Of a stretch of DNA of 43,468 nt, positions 8,474 through 17,543 are shown piece by piece. The stretch is from Hyphomicrobiales bacterium (GTDB taxonomy: Bacteria > Pseudomonadota > Alphaproteobacteria > Rhizobiales > Rhizobiaceae). The notes beneath the pieces were generated by a model that was not told where the DNA came from, ran no database searches, and worked only from the letters and a program-made list of their open reading frames with translations. Both the position numbers and the translations under genes were made by a program. The stretch covers positions 1 through 43,468 of the forward strand of contig UBYA01000023.1 of NCBI GenBank assembly GCA_900469615.1. The letters run 5' to 3'. Position 1 is the first letter of the stretch, and every line of letters begins with the position of its first letter.

Positions 8474-10741
8474 CTAAAGGGGAATATTGTGGCTTTCGGC
8501 AAAGCTTACAAGAATTTCGCGCATCGAGGCCGTCGGCTGCTTGTCGTTCAGCGCCTCCTCCATGACCGTGGAGAGAGCCTGGAGATCGAGCCCGAGCAGC
8601 ATCGCCTTGACCGGGCCGATCGAGGCCGGCGACATCGAGACCGAACGGAAGCCGATGCCGAGCAGGGCCATGGCCGAGATTGTCTTGCCTGCCAGCTCTC
8701 CGCACAGCGTCACCGGCGTCTTGTTGCGCTCGCCGGCGCGCACGATGTCGCGCAGGATGCGCAGGAACGGGCGGTCGAGCGGATCGAAACGATCCGACAC
8801 GCGGGCGTTGCCGCGATCCACCGCCATCGAAAACTGGAACAGATCGTTGGAGCCGACCGAGACGAAATCGACTTCGGCCATCAACTCGTCCAGCTGCCAC
8901 AGCAGCGCCGGCACCTCCAGCATCGCGCCGAACTGCAGCTTGCGCGGCAGGCCGTGACCGAAGCGCGAGAGATGCTGCACTTCCTTCTGCAGGAGCTCGC
9001 GCACCGCCCTGATCTCGGAGACTTCCGTGACCATCGGCACCATCATCTTCAACTCGCTGTCGGCTGCGGCCTTCAGCATGGCCCTGAGCTGCGTGCGCAG
9101 CAGGCCGGGGCGGTCGAGCGATAGACGGATGGCGCGCCAGCCGAGCGCGGGGTTCTCTTCCTCATGCGCCCGGAAATAGGGAACGACCTTGTCGCCGCCG
9201 ATGTCGAGCGTCCGGAAGGTAACGACGCGCCCGCCCGCCTGCTTCATGACGTTGCGATAGAACGCCTCCTGCTCATCCGCCTTCGGCATGGTCGAGGCGA
9301 TCATGAACTGCAGCTCGGTACGGAACAGGCCGATCCCCTCGGCGCCCGATTCGGCAAGCTGCGGCAAGTCGACCAGCAGCCCGGCATTCATCAGCAGCGA
9401 AATGCGCTGCCCGTCCTTCGTGACCGGCTCGACCGAGCGCAAGGCACGGAACTGCTCCTGCCGGCGGGCGCGGAACCGCACCTTCTCCTCATAGGAACGC
9501 TGGTGATCGGCCATCGGCCGCAGATGAACATGGCCGCCGTCGCCATCGATGATGACCGGATCGCCGTTTTCCGCCAGCGCGACGATGCCCGTTGCCTGCC
9601 CGACGACGGGGATGCCCATGGCGCGCGCGACGATGACGACGTGGCTCGTGACCGCGCCTTCTTCCAGCACCAGGCCGCGGATATTGGCGCGCGGATAATC
9701 CAGCAGTTCCGCAGCCCCCATGGCGCGGGCGAAAATGATCGCATCGTTCGGGAAGCCTTCGGCGCTGGTGCGGCCGGAATAGCCGATGAGCTGCCTGAGC
9801 AACCTGTTCGCCAGATCCTCGAAATCATGCATGCGCTCGCGCAGATAGGGATCGGTCAGGCGCATCATGCGCGCCTTTGTATCGCTCTGCACTTTTTCCA
9901 CCGCCGCTTCGGCGGTCAGACCGTTGCGGACGGCTTCCTCGAGCTTTCGCACCCAACCCTGGTCGTGCGCGAACATCCGGTAGGTTTCCAGCACCTCGCG
10001 ATGCTCGCCTTCCATGGATACGTCACGGCGCGACAGCATGTCGTCGATCGAAATACGCAGCGAGCCAAGCGCGCCGGCCAGGCGGCCGATTTCCTTGTCG
10101 GTATCTTCGTTCAGCAGGTTGGTGACGACGATGCGCGGCTCGTGCAGCACGACATAGCCGAGGCCGATGCCCTCGTTGTAGCTGTCGCCGTCGATAGTGA
10201 CCGAGCGGGTGAGATCGAGCTCCAGGCCGGGCTTGGTGATCTTCTTCAGCTCACCGGTGGCGATCATCTCGGCGAGCACCATCGCCGTCGTCTCGAGCGC
10301 TTCCAGCTCTTCCTCGCGATAGGTGCGGCTCGCCTTGTTCTGGACGACGAGAACGCCGAGCGAGCGGCCGGTGCGCAAAATCGGCACGCCGAGGAAGGAA
10401 TGGTAAATCTCTTCGCCGGTTTCCGGCAGGTAGCGGAAAGCAGGATGCGATTGCGCGTCCGAAAGGTTCAGCGGCTGGGCGGAGGCGGCGATCGTACCGA
10501 CCAGACCCTGTCCCATCTTCAATTGCGAAAGGTGCACGGCCTCCTTGTTGAGGCCTTCGGTGGCGTAGAGTTCGAGCACGCCGTCGGCGCGCAGCACATA
10601 GACCGAGCAAACCTCGGCGACCATGTTGCTGGCAATCTGCCGCACGATTCGGTCAAGGCGCTCCTGCGGCTCCAGCGGCTCCGCCATTAGCTCGCGTAGC
10701 CGCTTGAGCAGAACGCGTGGACCGCCGGATAGGTCTCTCAT
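8474..10741 (-). CDS. ptsP: PTS enzyme I of the nitrogen branch (EI-Ntr)
   Basis: PtsP takes phosphate from phosphoenolpyruvate and passes it to NPr and then EIIA-Ntr, a regulatory chain tied to nitrogen and potassium status. The 755 residues start with a GAF domain (about 30-165, including GQGLVGTIA and FLGVPILR), which separates it from sugar-PTS enzyme I. The phosphohistidine domain follows, with active-site His367 in AVTSHVVIVARAMG. The PEP-binding barrel (GIGLFRTELQF; VSVGSNDLFQFSMAVDRGN; TLCGELAG) ends the protein. It is 100 bases downstream of lysC and 86 bases upstream of prfA, all on minus, so an operon is likely. Confidence 0.96.
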   Translation of the reverse strand: MRDLSGGPRVLLKRLRELMAEPLEPQERLDRIVRQIASNMVAEVCSVYVLRADGVLELYATEGLNKEAVHLSQLKMGQGLVGTIAASAQPLNLSDAQSHPAFRYLPETGEEIYHSFLGVPILRTGRSLGVLVVQNKASRTYREEELEALETTAMVLAEMIATGELKKITKPGLELDLTRSVTIDGDSYNEGIGLGYVVLHEPRIVVTNLLNEDTDKEIGRLAGALGSLRISIDDMLSRRDVSMEGEHREVLETYRMFAHDQGWVRKLEEAVRNGLTAEAAVEKVQSDTKARMMRLTDPYLRERMHDFEDLANRLLRQLIGYSGRTSAEGFPNDAIIFARAMGAAELLDYPRANIRGLVLEEGAVTSHVVIVARAMGIPVVGQATGIVALAENGDPVIIDGDGGHVHLRPMADHQRSYEEKVRFRARRQEQFRALRSVEPVTKDGQRISLLMNAGLLVDLPQLAESGAEGIGLFRTELQFMIASTMPKADEQEAFYRNVMKQAGGRVVTFRTLDIGGDKVVPYFRAHEEENPALGWRAIRLSLDRPGLLRTQLRAMLKAAADSELKMMVPMVTEVSEIRAVRELLQKEVQHLSRFGHGLPRKLQFGAMLEVPALLWQLDELMAEVDFVSVGSNDLFQFSMAVDRGNARVSDRFDPLDRPFLRILRDIVRAGERNKTPVTLCGELAGKTISAMALLGIGFRSVSMSPASIGPVKAMLLGLDLQALSTVMEEALNDKQPTASMREILVSFAESHNIPL

Positions 10742-10841
10742 TGCGCCACTAGCTCCCGAATCAAGATGTCATGCCTGTCTTGCCCACGTCAGGGCCGGCC
10801 GAAACTCGCCTCCGTCACGGTCCGTCGTCAGCAGTCCTGAA

Positions 10842-12116
10842 TCAACTCTTATCCAGACCGTAGCAGGAATGCAAAGTCCTGACTGCGAGTTCTGCATAAG
10901 GACCGTCGATCAGGATGGAAATCTTGATTTCCGACGTCGTAATCGCCTTGATGTTGATGCCTTTTTCGGCAAGTGCCCGGAAAGCGGTCGCAGCCACGCC
11001 TGCATGCGAGCGCATGCCGATGCCGATGACCGACACCTTGACCAGGCCTGATTCGCTCTGGACGACGTCGTAGCCGATCTTTTCCTTGTTTTCGCCGAGC
11101 ACGCGCAACGCCTTCTCCGCATCGCCGGAAGGAACCGTGAAGGTCATGTCGGTCTTGGAGCCGTCCTCCGAAATGTTCTGGACGATCATGTCGACATTGA
11201 TGTGGTTTTCGGCCAGCGGCCCGAAGATGGCGGCGGAAACGCCCGGCCGGTCGGCAAGACGGCGCAGCGAGATCTGGGCCTCATCCTTGGCATAGGCAAT
11301 GCCGGTGACTACTTCCTGTTCCACGATTTCATCCTCGTCACAAATCAGCGTTCCGGGCGGGTTGAGCAGATCGCCCATGCCCGGAGCATCGGGATCCTCG
11401 AAAGAAGAGCGCACGAAGGTGCGGACCTTAAAGACCATGGCCAGCTCGACCGAGCGCACCTGCAGCACCTTGGCGCCGAGAGAGGCCATTTCGAGCATTT
11501 CCTCGAAAGCGATCTTCTTCAGGCGGCGCGCCTTCGGCTCGATACGGGGATCGGTCGTATAGACGCCGTCGACGTCGGTATAGATGTCGCAGCGGTCGGC
11601 CTTGACGGCGGCGGCGATCGCAACGGCCGAGGTGTCGGAGCCGCCGCGGCCGAGCGTCGCGATGCGGTTGTCCGGACCGAGGCCCTGGAAACCGGCAACG
11701 ACGGCGACCTGACCGTCCTTCATGCGGCGGACCATGTCCTCGCCGTCGATGTCGAGAATGCGGGCCGCGCCGTGCGCGTTGTCGGTGCGGATCGGGATCT
11801 GCCAGCCCTGCCAGGAGCGGGCGTTGACGCCCATGGCCTGCAGCGCGATCGCCAGCAGGCCGGAGGTGACTTGCTCGCCCGAGGCGACCACGGCGTCATA
11901 TTCGCGCGCATCGTAGATCGAATGATCGGCACCGGCCACTTTCGGCATGTTCTGTACCCAGCCGACCAGTTCGTTGGTCTTGCCGGACATGGCGGAAACG
12001 ACGACCGCGACCTCATGGCCGGCATCGACTTCGCGTTTCACATGGCGTGCGACATTCCTGATACGGTCCAGATCCGCGACGGAGGTTCCGCCGAATTTCA
12101 TCACAATGCGTGCCAT
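10842..12116 (-). CDS. lysC: Aspartate kinase
   Basis: Aspartate kinase phosphorylates aspartate in the first step towards lysine, methionine, threonine and diaminopimelate. The 424-residue protein has the KFGGTS motif at residues 7-12, GRGGSDTSAVA in the kinase domain, and a C-terminal pair of ACT domains (from about 265; SLRRLADRPGVSAAIFGPLA and VSVIGIGMRSHAGVAATAF) typical of amino-acid feedback. There is no fused homoserine dehydrogenase, so this is the monofunctional type. It heads the lysC-ptsP-prfA-prmC run. No leader attenuator was recognised upstream. Confidence 0.97.
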   Translation of the reverse strand: MARIVMKFGGTSVADLDRIRNVARHVKREVDAGHEVAVVVSAMSGKTNELVGWVQNMPKVAGADHSIYDAREYDAVVASGEQVTSGLLAIALQAMGVNARSWQGWQIPIRTDNAHGAARILDIDGEDMVRRMKDGQVAVVAGFQGLGPDNRIATLGRGGSDTSAVAIAAAVKADRCDIYTDVDGVYTTDPRIEPKARRLKKIAFEEMLEMASLGAKVLQVRSVELAMVFKVRTFVRSSFEDPDAPGMGDLLNPPGTLICDEDEIVEQEVVTGIAYAKDEAQISLRRLADRPGVSAAIFGPLAENHINVDMIVQNISEDGSKTDMTFTVPSGDAEKALRVLGENKEKIGYDVVQSESGLVKVSVIGIGMRSHAGVAATAFRALAEKGINIKAITTSEIKISILIDGPYAELAVRTLHSCYGLDKS

Positions 12117-12287
12117 GTGCCTCTACCAGTACCCTGTGCCGGGCGGCCGAATGCGGAAAGCCCGACATGCAAAATCGCCCTTCCAGTTCGGTAGCCGGAA
12201 AAGCGTGATCTCAATGGGGCCGTCTCTTAGCGAGTTTGTCAGGCGGGTGCAATAGCATCAGCGGCCCGATTCGCCCAAAACTATCCC

Positions 12288-12914
12288 TTAAAACTCCACT
12301 TTCAGACTCGACCAAAGCTTGTCCAGAATGGTGCCTTCCTTGGGGATATTTTGCTTGTTCAGGAAGGTGGCGACGAGCACGCCGCCCTCCGGCCGCCCGG
12401 TCGCGACGATCTCGTAGTCCATGACGTCGTTGTCCGTGGTCGTCTCGGCTTTCACGCCCTTCAGCACGGTGCCGCTCGGAAGCGTGCGCTCCGTTGCCTC
12501 CTTGGTCATCTTGGCGCCGCCGCTGATGCTTTCCTGCACCATCTGCTGCAGCACGAAATCGGTAATGCCGGTTGGGTTGAGGCCCTTGTATTCCTGTACG
12601 ACGATGCCGGTGCCGATCGGCGTCAACAATGCATATTGCTGCACGCCGCCGCCAAGATCGGTCTTCGCGACGGTAAACTTGCCGTCATGATCGAAGGAAA
12701 ACTTGCCGCCGGCGAAGGTTACGGATTCGCTGCGCTGCAGTTCCACGGCAAGCTTGCGGCCATCCTTGAGGGTAACGTCGAGCGCATCGCCGGGATTGAT
12801 GCCGACATTGACGCCATCGATCGTCAGGCGAAACCCCTTGCCGTCTCCGGCGTTTGCATGGCCGACCGCCAGACAGCCGATGGCGATAGCGGTCGCGAGA
12901 CGGAATGGTCTCAT
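12288..12914 (-). CDS. Exported protein of unknown function
   Basis: The 208-residue product starts with a Sec signal peptide (MRPFRLATAIAIGCLAVGHA, cleavage near ANA-G), so the mature protein is likely periplasmic. The remainder is polar with alternating beta-type segments (RLTIDGVNVGINPGDALDVT; LKDGRKLAVELQRSESVTFA) and lacks cysteine. No known motif was recognised. A good ribosome site (GGAGAGGAG) precedes ATG 12914. It is transcribed towards lysC, with 171 bases between them; no terminator was seen in the gap. Function cannot be inferred from the neighbours. Confidence 0.85.
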   Translation of the reverse strand: MRPFRLATAIAIGCLAVGHANAGDGKGFRLTIDGVNVGINPGDALDVTLKDGRKLAVELQRSESVTFAGGKFSFDHDGKFTVAKTDLGGGVQQYALLTPIGTGIVVQEYKGLNPTGITDFVLQQMVQESISGGAKMTKEATERTLPSGTVLKGVKAETTTDNDVMDYEIVATGRPEGGVLVATFLNKQNIPKEGTILDKLWSSLKVEF

Positions 12915-13180
12915 GAGGAACTCCTCTCCAAGCCGGTCGATCGGAATAGATCCCGGTTCTGAAAGTCCATTTTGACAGCCCGGGCGATAGATCGGCCATA
13001 CGATACCTCCCTGTCAACCTCGCCATCGCAATTCGCGCCTCCCCCGGCGCAATACCCCACAGGTGATCGAAAGCCACAGCCCTTGACATCGCACGCCGAT
13101 CGTCCGACTTCACATCTCGGACCAGAAATATCGCCAGCGGTCATCCGAACCGCGGAACGACGCAAATCACGGAGCAAGCC

Positions 13181-13933
13181 ATGAGCGAAACGGCAAAGAG
13201 CACGATCGACCAGAGCGAAGTGGACCGTTTTTCCGCCATGGCGGCCGAATGGTGGAGCCCGACCGGCAAGTTCAAGCCGCTGCACAAGTTCAATCCGGTG
13301 CGCCTCGCCTATATCCGCGACCGCGCCTGCGAAAACTTCGGCCGTGACCCGAAGAGCAGCCGGCCGCTGGAAGGCCTGCGCGTGCTCGATATCGGCTGCG
13401 GCGGCGGCCTCTTGTCCGAGCCGGTGGCCCGCATGGGCGCGAGCGTCGTCGGCGCCGACCCTTCGGAAAAGAACATCGGCATTGCCTCGACGCACGCGAA
13501 CGCGTCCGGCGTTCCCGTCGACTACCGCGCCGTCACCGCCGAACAGCTAGCCGAGGCCGGCGAGACCTTCGATATCGTGCTGAACATGGAAGTGGTCGAG
13601 CACGTCGCCGACGTCGAATTCTTCCTGTCCACCTGCGCGAAAATGGTGCGCCCCGGCGGCCTGATGTTCGTTGCGACCATCAACCGCACCATGAAGGCCG
13701 CCGCCCTCGCCATCTTCGCGGCGGAAAACGTGCTGCGCTGGCTGCCGCGCGGAACCCATCAATATGAAAAGCTCGTGCGCCCGGAAGAAATCGAAAAGCC
13801 GCTTGCCGCAAACGGCCTCGACATCATCGCCCGCACCGGCGTCTTCTATTCGCCGCTGCAGGACCGCTGGAATCTTTCGAAGGACATGGACGTCAATTAT
13901 ATGCTGCTGGCGAAGCGGCCAAACCTGAGCTGA
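13181..13933 (+). CDS. ubiG: Ubiquinone biosynthesis O-methyltransferase UbiG
   Basis: UbiG carries out both O-methylations in ubiquinone synthesis, using S-adenosylmethionine. The 250-residue sequence has the family N-terminus (DRFSAMAAEWWSPTGKFKPL), the SAM motif VLDIGCGGGLLSEPVARMGA at about 68-87, motif II (VLNMEVVEHV) and the typical C-terminal GVFYSPLQDRW. It is divergent from the exported-protein gene; the 266-base gap contains TTGACA at 12972-12977 as a possible -35. No terminator was seen after it. Confidence 0.97.
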   Translation: MSETAKSTIDQSEVDRFSAMAAEWWSPTGKFKPLHKFNPVRLAYIRDRACENFGRDPKSSRPLEGLRVLDIGCGGGLLSEPVARMGASVVGADPSEKNIGIASTHANASGVPVDYRAVTAEQLAEAGETFDIVLNMEVVEHVADVEFFLSTCAKMVRPGGLMFVATINRTMKAAALAIFAAENVLRWLPRGTHQYEKLVRPEEIEKPLAANGLDIIARTGVFYSPLQDRWNLSKDMDVNYMLLAKRPNLS

Positions 13934-14021
13934 TCGCCCCGATAAGGCGTTAAAACAGGCTTAAACCGCCAATGTGAACGGTGCGGGCGGCGTCCGGCTC
14001 GTTTGCCGACGCCACGCGACA

Positions 14022-14450
14022 TCAATTGATATCGTCGGGCAGTACGGGAATAGCGGCGATCTCGATGCCTTCCTCGACCAATGCTTGCGCCTCGTCCGGC
14101 GTCGCCCTGCCGATGATCCCGCGCGCGTCCGCCTCGCCGTAATGGATCTTGCGAGCCTCTTCCGGAAATTTCGTGCCGACGTCCTCGGCATTGGACCTGA
14201 TGGTCTCGACAGCCTCCTTGAGCTTGACCAGCGCCTCCTTGCGGGCGGCATCCATGGCAAGTGTCTGCATCTCGTCCTTCTTGCGCGCCGTCGAAACCGA
14301 GGGTGCCATCAGAAGCTTGGAGATAGCAGCCGAATTGCAGACAGGACAGGTCAGAAAACCGCTTGCAACCTGACGGTCGAAATCGGCGCTTTCGGAAAAC
14401 CAGCCCTCGAACTCGTGGGCATTGTCACAGCTAAGCGAATAACGGATCAA
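14022..14450 (-). CDS. DUF1178 family protein, probable zinc-ribbon type
   Basis: This 142-residue protein belongs to the DUF1178 family by its opening (MIRYSLSCDNAHEFEGWFSE) and the CPVC pair at about residues 35-38. Cys8 and CPVC suggest a small metal site of rubredoxin or zinc-ribbon style; this is inferred from spacing. The C-terminus (FPEEARKIHYGEADARGIIG) is also characteristic. Its start overlaps the stop of the amidase gene by four bases, making it the last gene of the comF-grxC-amidase operon. Its role is unknown. Confidence 0.88.
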   Translation of the reverse strand: MIRYSLSCDNAHEFEGWFSESADFDRQVASGFLTCPVCNSAAISKLLMAPSVSTARKKDEMQTLAMDAARKEALVKLKEAVETIRSNAEDVGTKFPEEARKIHYGEADARGIIGRATPDEAQALVEEGIEIAAIPVLPDDIN

Positions 14451-15304
14451 GCAGCGACGCCTCCAGCCGCCGGCGTCGCGATCTTCTCCAGCGAAAATTC
14501 GCGCGCATTCTTCAGGTTCGGGATCTTGTCATGAGCTGCTTTCACCGCAGCAACGTCGATGTCGGCGACAATGACCGCCTCACCACTGCCGCCGGCCGAA
14601 GCCAACACCTTGCCCCAGGGATCGACGATCATCGAATGACCGAAGGTCTCGCGGCCGTCCTCATGCTTGCCGGCCTGCGCGGCGGCGATGACGAACATGC
14701 CGTTTTCGATGGCGCGGGCGCGCAGCAGGATTTCCCAATGCGCCTCGCCGGTCTGCTTCGTGAAGGCGGCGGGCACCGTCATCACCTCGGCGCCGGCAAC
14801 GGCCTGGGCGCGGAAGAGCTGCGGAAAGCGCACATCGTAGCAGATGGAAAAACCGAGCTCGGCAAAAGGCAACGATACGATGCGCGCTTCCGATCCTGGC
14901 CGGTAGGCGGCGCTTTCGCGCCAGCTCTCGCCATTGTCGAGATCGACATCGAACATGTGGATCTTGTCGTAACGGTTGATGAGTTTGCCCTCGGGACCGA
15001 AAAGAAGGCCGCGATTGGCGATCTTGCCATCATCGAGCGCAATGGCGGTCGAGCCGATGTGAAGGTATATGCCGAGTTCCTTCGCCAGCTCGGATGCCGT
15101 CTTGGCGATGATATCGCTGGCCTCGTCACGCAGGACGGCCCGCAAGGCCGGCCGGTCTTTCTGCACCGCGCCCGTCATCTCGGGCGTCTGCACATAGATC
15201 GCACCCTGCGATGCGGCATCGCGCACCAGACGCGCCATGTCGGCCGCGTTCTTCACCGGATCGACGCCGGAGCACATCTGGATGGCGGCAGCCTTGAAGC
15301 TCAT
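14447..15304 (-). CDS. Nitrilase-superfamily carbon-nitrogen hydrolase (Nit2-like)
   Basis: The 285-residue protein has the Glu-Lys-Cys triad of the superfamily: Glu42 in TPEMTG, Lys114 in RYDKIHMFDVD and Cys155 in FSICYDVRFPQLFR. Length and the YDVRFPQLFR context match the branch containing omega-amidase and deaminated-glutathione amidase; a metabolite-repair role clearing deaminated glutathione would suit its place beside glutaredoxin. The exact substrate is inference. A GAGGGAGAA ribosome site precedes ATG 15304. It sits 24 bases after grxC. Confidence 0.9.
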   Translation of the reverse strand: MSFKAAAIQMCSGVDPVKNAADMARLVRDAASQGAIYVQTPEMTGAVQKDRPALRAVLRDEASDIIAKTASELAKELGIYLHIGSTAIALDDGKIANRGLLFGPEGKLINRYDKIHMFDVDLDNGESWRESAAYRPGSEARIVSLPFAELGFSICYDVRFPQLFRAQAVAGAEVMTVPAAFTKQTGEAHWEILLRARAIENGMFVIAAAQAGKHEDGRETFGHSMIVDPWGKVLASAGGSGEAVIVADIDVAAVKAAHDKIPNLKNAREFSLEKIATPAAGGVAA

Positions 15305-15328
15305 CGTTTTCTCCCTCGTCAGGACAGG

Positions 15329-15586
15329 TCAGGCCGACAGCATCGGGTCGAGCTTGCCGGCACGGTCGAGCGCATGGATATCGTCGCAGCCGCCGACATG
15401 CTCGCCGTTGATGAAGATCTGCGGGAAGGTCGAGGCACCCTTCGCCTTGGCGATCATCTCCTGCCGCAGTTCGGGCGAATAGGTTGCGTTGTGTTCGACA
15501 TAATCGACGCCCTTGGATTCGAGCAGCGATTTCGCGCGGGCGCAATAGCCGCAGAATTCACGCGTGTAGATAACGACGGATGCCAT
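15329..15586 (-). CDS. grxC: Glutaredoxin 3
   Basis: An 85-residue dithiol glutaredoxin that reduces disulfides with glutathione in the cytoplasm. The active site CGYC is at residues 12-15 (YTREFCGYCARAK). The glutathione-binding TFPQIFINGEHVGGCDD stretch follows with its cis-proline. The size is normal for GrxC. It is the second gene of the comF-grxC-amidase-DUF1178 operon, with a GGAG ribosome site before ATG 15586 and 30 bases after comF. Confidence 0.95.
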   Translation of the reverse strand: MASVVIYTREFCGYCARAKSLLESKGVDYVEHNATYSPELRQEMIAKAKGASTFPQIFINGEHVGGCDDIHALDRAGKLDPMLSA

Positions 15587-15616
15587 GCTCCACTCCGGAA
15601 AAGCCTATATCGATTG

Positions 15617-16384
15617 TCATATAAGATGGCCGACGACCCTTGCAAAGGTCAAAACCGTGACATCGGCGACGCCTGCTTTTCTCAGGGCCCGCGTGGCCGC
15701 CGCAACCGTTGCGCCGGTGGTATAGACGTCGTCGACCAGAACGATGCGCCGGCCGAACAGATCCGCCGCCCGGTGCTCCGAGACGGCGAAAGCGCCGCGC
15801 ACATTGTCCTGTCGCGCCTTGGCCCCGAGGCCGACCTGCCGGCTCGTGCGCTTGACGCGCAGGAGCGCCGTCACCAGCAGCGGCTTTCCCGACAGGCGGG
15901 CGACGTGGCGGGCAAGTTCGGCCGCCTGATTGTATTTCCGCGCAAACAGCCGCGCCCGATGCAGCGGCACCGGAATGATCGCATCGCAGGTCTCGACCAT
16001 CCCATCGCCGGCGCGCAGCATCCAGCCGGCCATCATCGGCGCGAGATCGGTGCGATCGCGGTATTTCAGGCTGAGAACGAGATCGCGCACGATGCCGTCA
16101 TGAATGGCGGCGGAGCGCAGGCGGTCGAAGACGGGCGGATCGGCGATGGCCTCGGCGCTGAGAATGCCCTCGCCGAGATCATGGGAGAACGGGCTGCCCA
16201 GAACCTCGCAATAGGGCCGCTCGATGAAGCGGATATCGGACCAGCAGGCCGGGCAGAGGCCGCGATGCGCCCCGACCGAAACCCCGCACCCAGGACAGGC
16301 GGGCGGATAGACGAGATCGGCAAGCGCCAGCCAGGGCTTCTTCAGCCCTGCCCGCATCGTCGACAGCGTGATTTCGCGCCCCAT
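15617..16384 (-). CDS. ComF family phosphoribosyltransferase-like protein
   Basis: About 255 residues. The N-terminal part has two CxxC pairs (CPGCG and LCPACW) typical of the ComF zinc module, and the C-terminal part a phosphoribosyltransferase fold with the PRPP-binding motif RIVLVDDVYTTGAT. ComF proteins are linked to DNA uptake in naturally competent species; in rhizobia the role is not established. The start is uncertain: in-frame ATGs lie at 16384, 16393, 16402, 16405 and 16411, giving a Met/Gly-rich start (MGMMGHMGTMG) if the longest is used. The long open frame further upstream is antisense to the methyltransferase. It heads a four-gene operon and is divergent from the methyltransferase at 16505. 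Confidence 0.9.
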   Translation of the reverse strand: MGREITLSTMRAGLKKPWLALADLVYPPACPGCGVSVGAHRGLCPACWSDIRFIERPYCEVLGSPFSHDLGEGILSAEAIADPPVFDRLRSAAIHDGIVRDLVLSLKYRDRTDLAPMMAGWMLRAGDGMVETCDAIIPVPLHRARLFARKYNQAAELARHVARLSGKPLLVTALLRVKRTSRQVGLGAKARQDNVRGAFAVSEHRAADLFGRRIVLVDDVYTTGATVAAATRALRKAGVADVTVLTFARVVGHLI

Positions 16385-16504
16385 CGTTCCCATATGCCCC
16401 ATCATTCCCATATGATTGACACTAGCTTTTTCCCGCAGGCTTTGCGAAGGGAAAACACGCATGCCCGACATCTCGCCCAATTGATGATATCGCAGGAAAT
16501 CGCC

Positions 16505-17389
16505 ATGGAAATCGTGTTCGACCAATCGCTGCTTTCGGCCCGCAAACGACGGGCATTGAGACAGGGCGATCCGAAGGCGGCTTTTCTGCTGGATATTGCC
16601 GGGCGCGAACTGGCGGAGCGGCTGGCCGTGACCGAGCGCCGTTTCGACGAGGCGGTCGAGCTGCACGGCGCGACCGGCATCGCTGCGCGCCTGGCTCTGG
16701 CGACCGGCAAGATCGGGCACTTGAGAAGGATCGAAAGCGAGCTGGGCTTTGCCGCTCCCGATGAGACCCTCATCGAGGCACCGCAGGAAGAACTGCCGCT
16801 GGAGGCGGATTCCGTCAATCTCGTGCTTTCGCCCCTCAACCTGCATGTCACCAACGACACGCCCGGCGTCTTCATTCAAATCCGCCGGGCGCTGAAGGCG
16901 GACGGTCTTTTCCTGGCGGCGATTCCCGGCTCCGGAACGCTGCAGGAATTGCGCGACGTTCTGCTCGCGACCGAGATCGAGCTGACGGGCGGCGCCAGCC
17001 CGCGCGTCATCCCATTTGCCGACGTCCGCGACGTCGGCGGTCTCCTGCAGCGTGCAGGCTTTACCCTGCCCGTCATCGACGCCGAAACCTACACGGTGCG
17101 CTATGACAATCTGTTCGCGCTGATGCGCGACCTGCGCGCCATGGGCATGACCAACCCGCTCGTCGACCGCAGCCGCAAGCCGCTGACACGCGCTTTTTTC
17201 CTGCGCGCGGCCGAACTCTATGCCGAACGCTATTCCGATCCGGACGGCCGGATCAGGGCGACGTTCTCGATCATCTACCTGTCAGGCTGGACGCCGCATG
17301 AAAGCCAGCAGAAGCCGCTGCGGCCGGGTTCGGCCAAGGCGCGATTGGCCGATGCGCTCAAGGTCGAAGAGCACAAGCTGCAACAATAG
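16505..17389 (+). CDS. SAM-dependent methyltransferase-like protein (NDUFAF5/BioC-like)
   Basis: The 294-residue product resembles the BioC/NDUFAF5-type family: opening MEIVFDQSLLSARKRRAL and C-terminal ATFSIIYLSGWTPHESQQKP. The usual SAM motif I is weak (AVELHGATGIAARLALATG), and the motif after the fourth strand is LVLSPLNLHVTNDTPGVF. In mitochondria NDUFAF5 hydroxylates an arginine of a complex I subunit; whether that holds here is open. ATG 16505 follows AGGAAA. An open frame runs in from far upstream but is antisense to the comF operon. Its TAG stop forms the edge of a repeat hairpin (17387-17427). Confidence 0.87.
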   Translation: MEIVFDQSLLSARKRRALRQGDPKAAFLLDIAGRELAERLAVTERRFDEAVELHGATGIAARLALATGKIGHLRRIESELGFAAPDETLIEAPQEELPLEADSVNLVLSPLNLHVTNDTPGVFIQIRRALKADGLFLAAIPGSGTLQELRDVLLATEIELTGGASPRVIPFADVRDVGGLLQRAGFTLPVIDAETYTVRYDNLFALMRDLRAMGMTNPLVDRSRKPLTRAFFLRAAELYAERYSDPDGRIRATFSIIYLSGWTPHESQQKPLRPGSAKARLADALKVEEHKLQQ

Positions 17390-17505
17390 AGCGGTTCCGC
17401 ATCGCACGGATTCGCAAAACCGCTCTATCTCTTTGTTTGTATGCGATTACGGTTTGTATACGATTGCGGGCGGAAAGCCGCTGTGCGCTTTTCCTGGAAT
17501 TGCTT
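17387..17505 (-). repeat. Two-hairpin intergenic repeat, copy B (minus orientation)
   Basis: On the plus strand it begins with the perfect hairpin TAGAGCGGTT / AACCGCTCTA (17387-17396 with 17418-17427) and ends with the reverse of the CAATTCCAGGAAAAG start module (about 17470-17503). It matches copies at 30843, 42242 and 42563 in module order. It carries a 17-base internal duplication not seen in the others. The first three bases are the stop codon of the methyltransferase gene. The structure resembles published rhizobial intergenic mosaic elements (RIME); assignment is from memory. Confidence 0.8.
17436..17469. repeat. 17-base tandem duplication inside repeat copy B
   Basis: Two adjacent 17-base units, 17436-17452 (TTTGTATGCGATTACGG) and 17453-17469 (TTTGTATACGATTGCGG), differ at two positions. 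They lie in the joint between the two hairpins of the repeat, where the other copies have one short linker. Confidence 0.8.
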
Positions 17506-17543
17506 TAGCCGGCAAGCCACGCCCGGCCCGGTCGCAAGCCCAA

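Noticed and set aside
14531..16504. Long N-terminal extension of the methyltransferase frame
   Set aside because: The frame runs in from far upstream but is antisense to the comF-grxC-amidase operon; ATG 16505 has a ribosome site and a family-like start.
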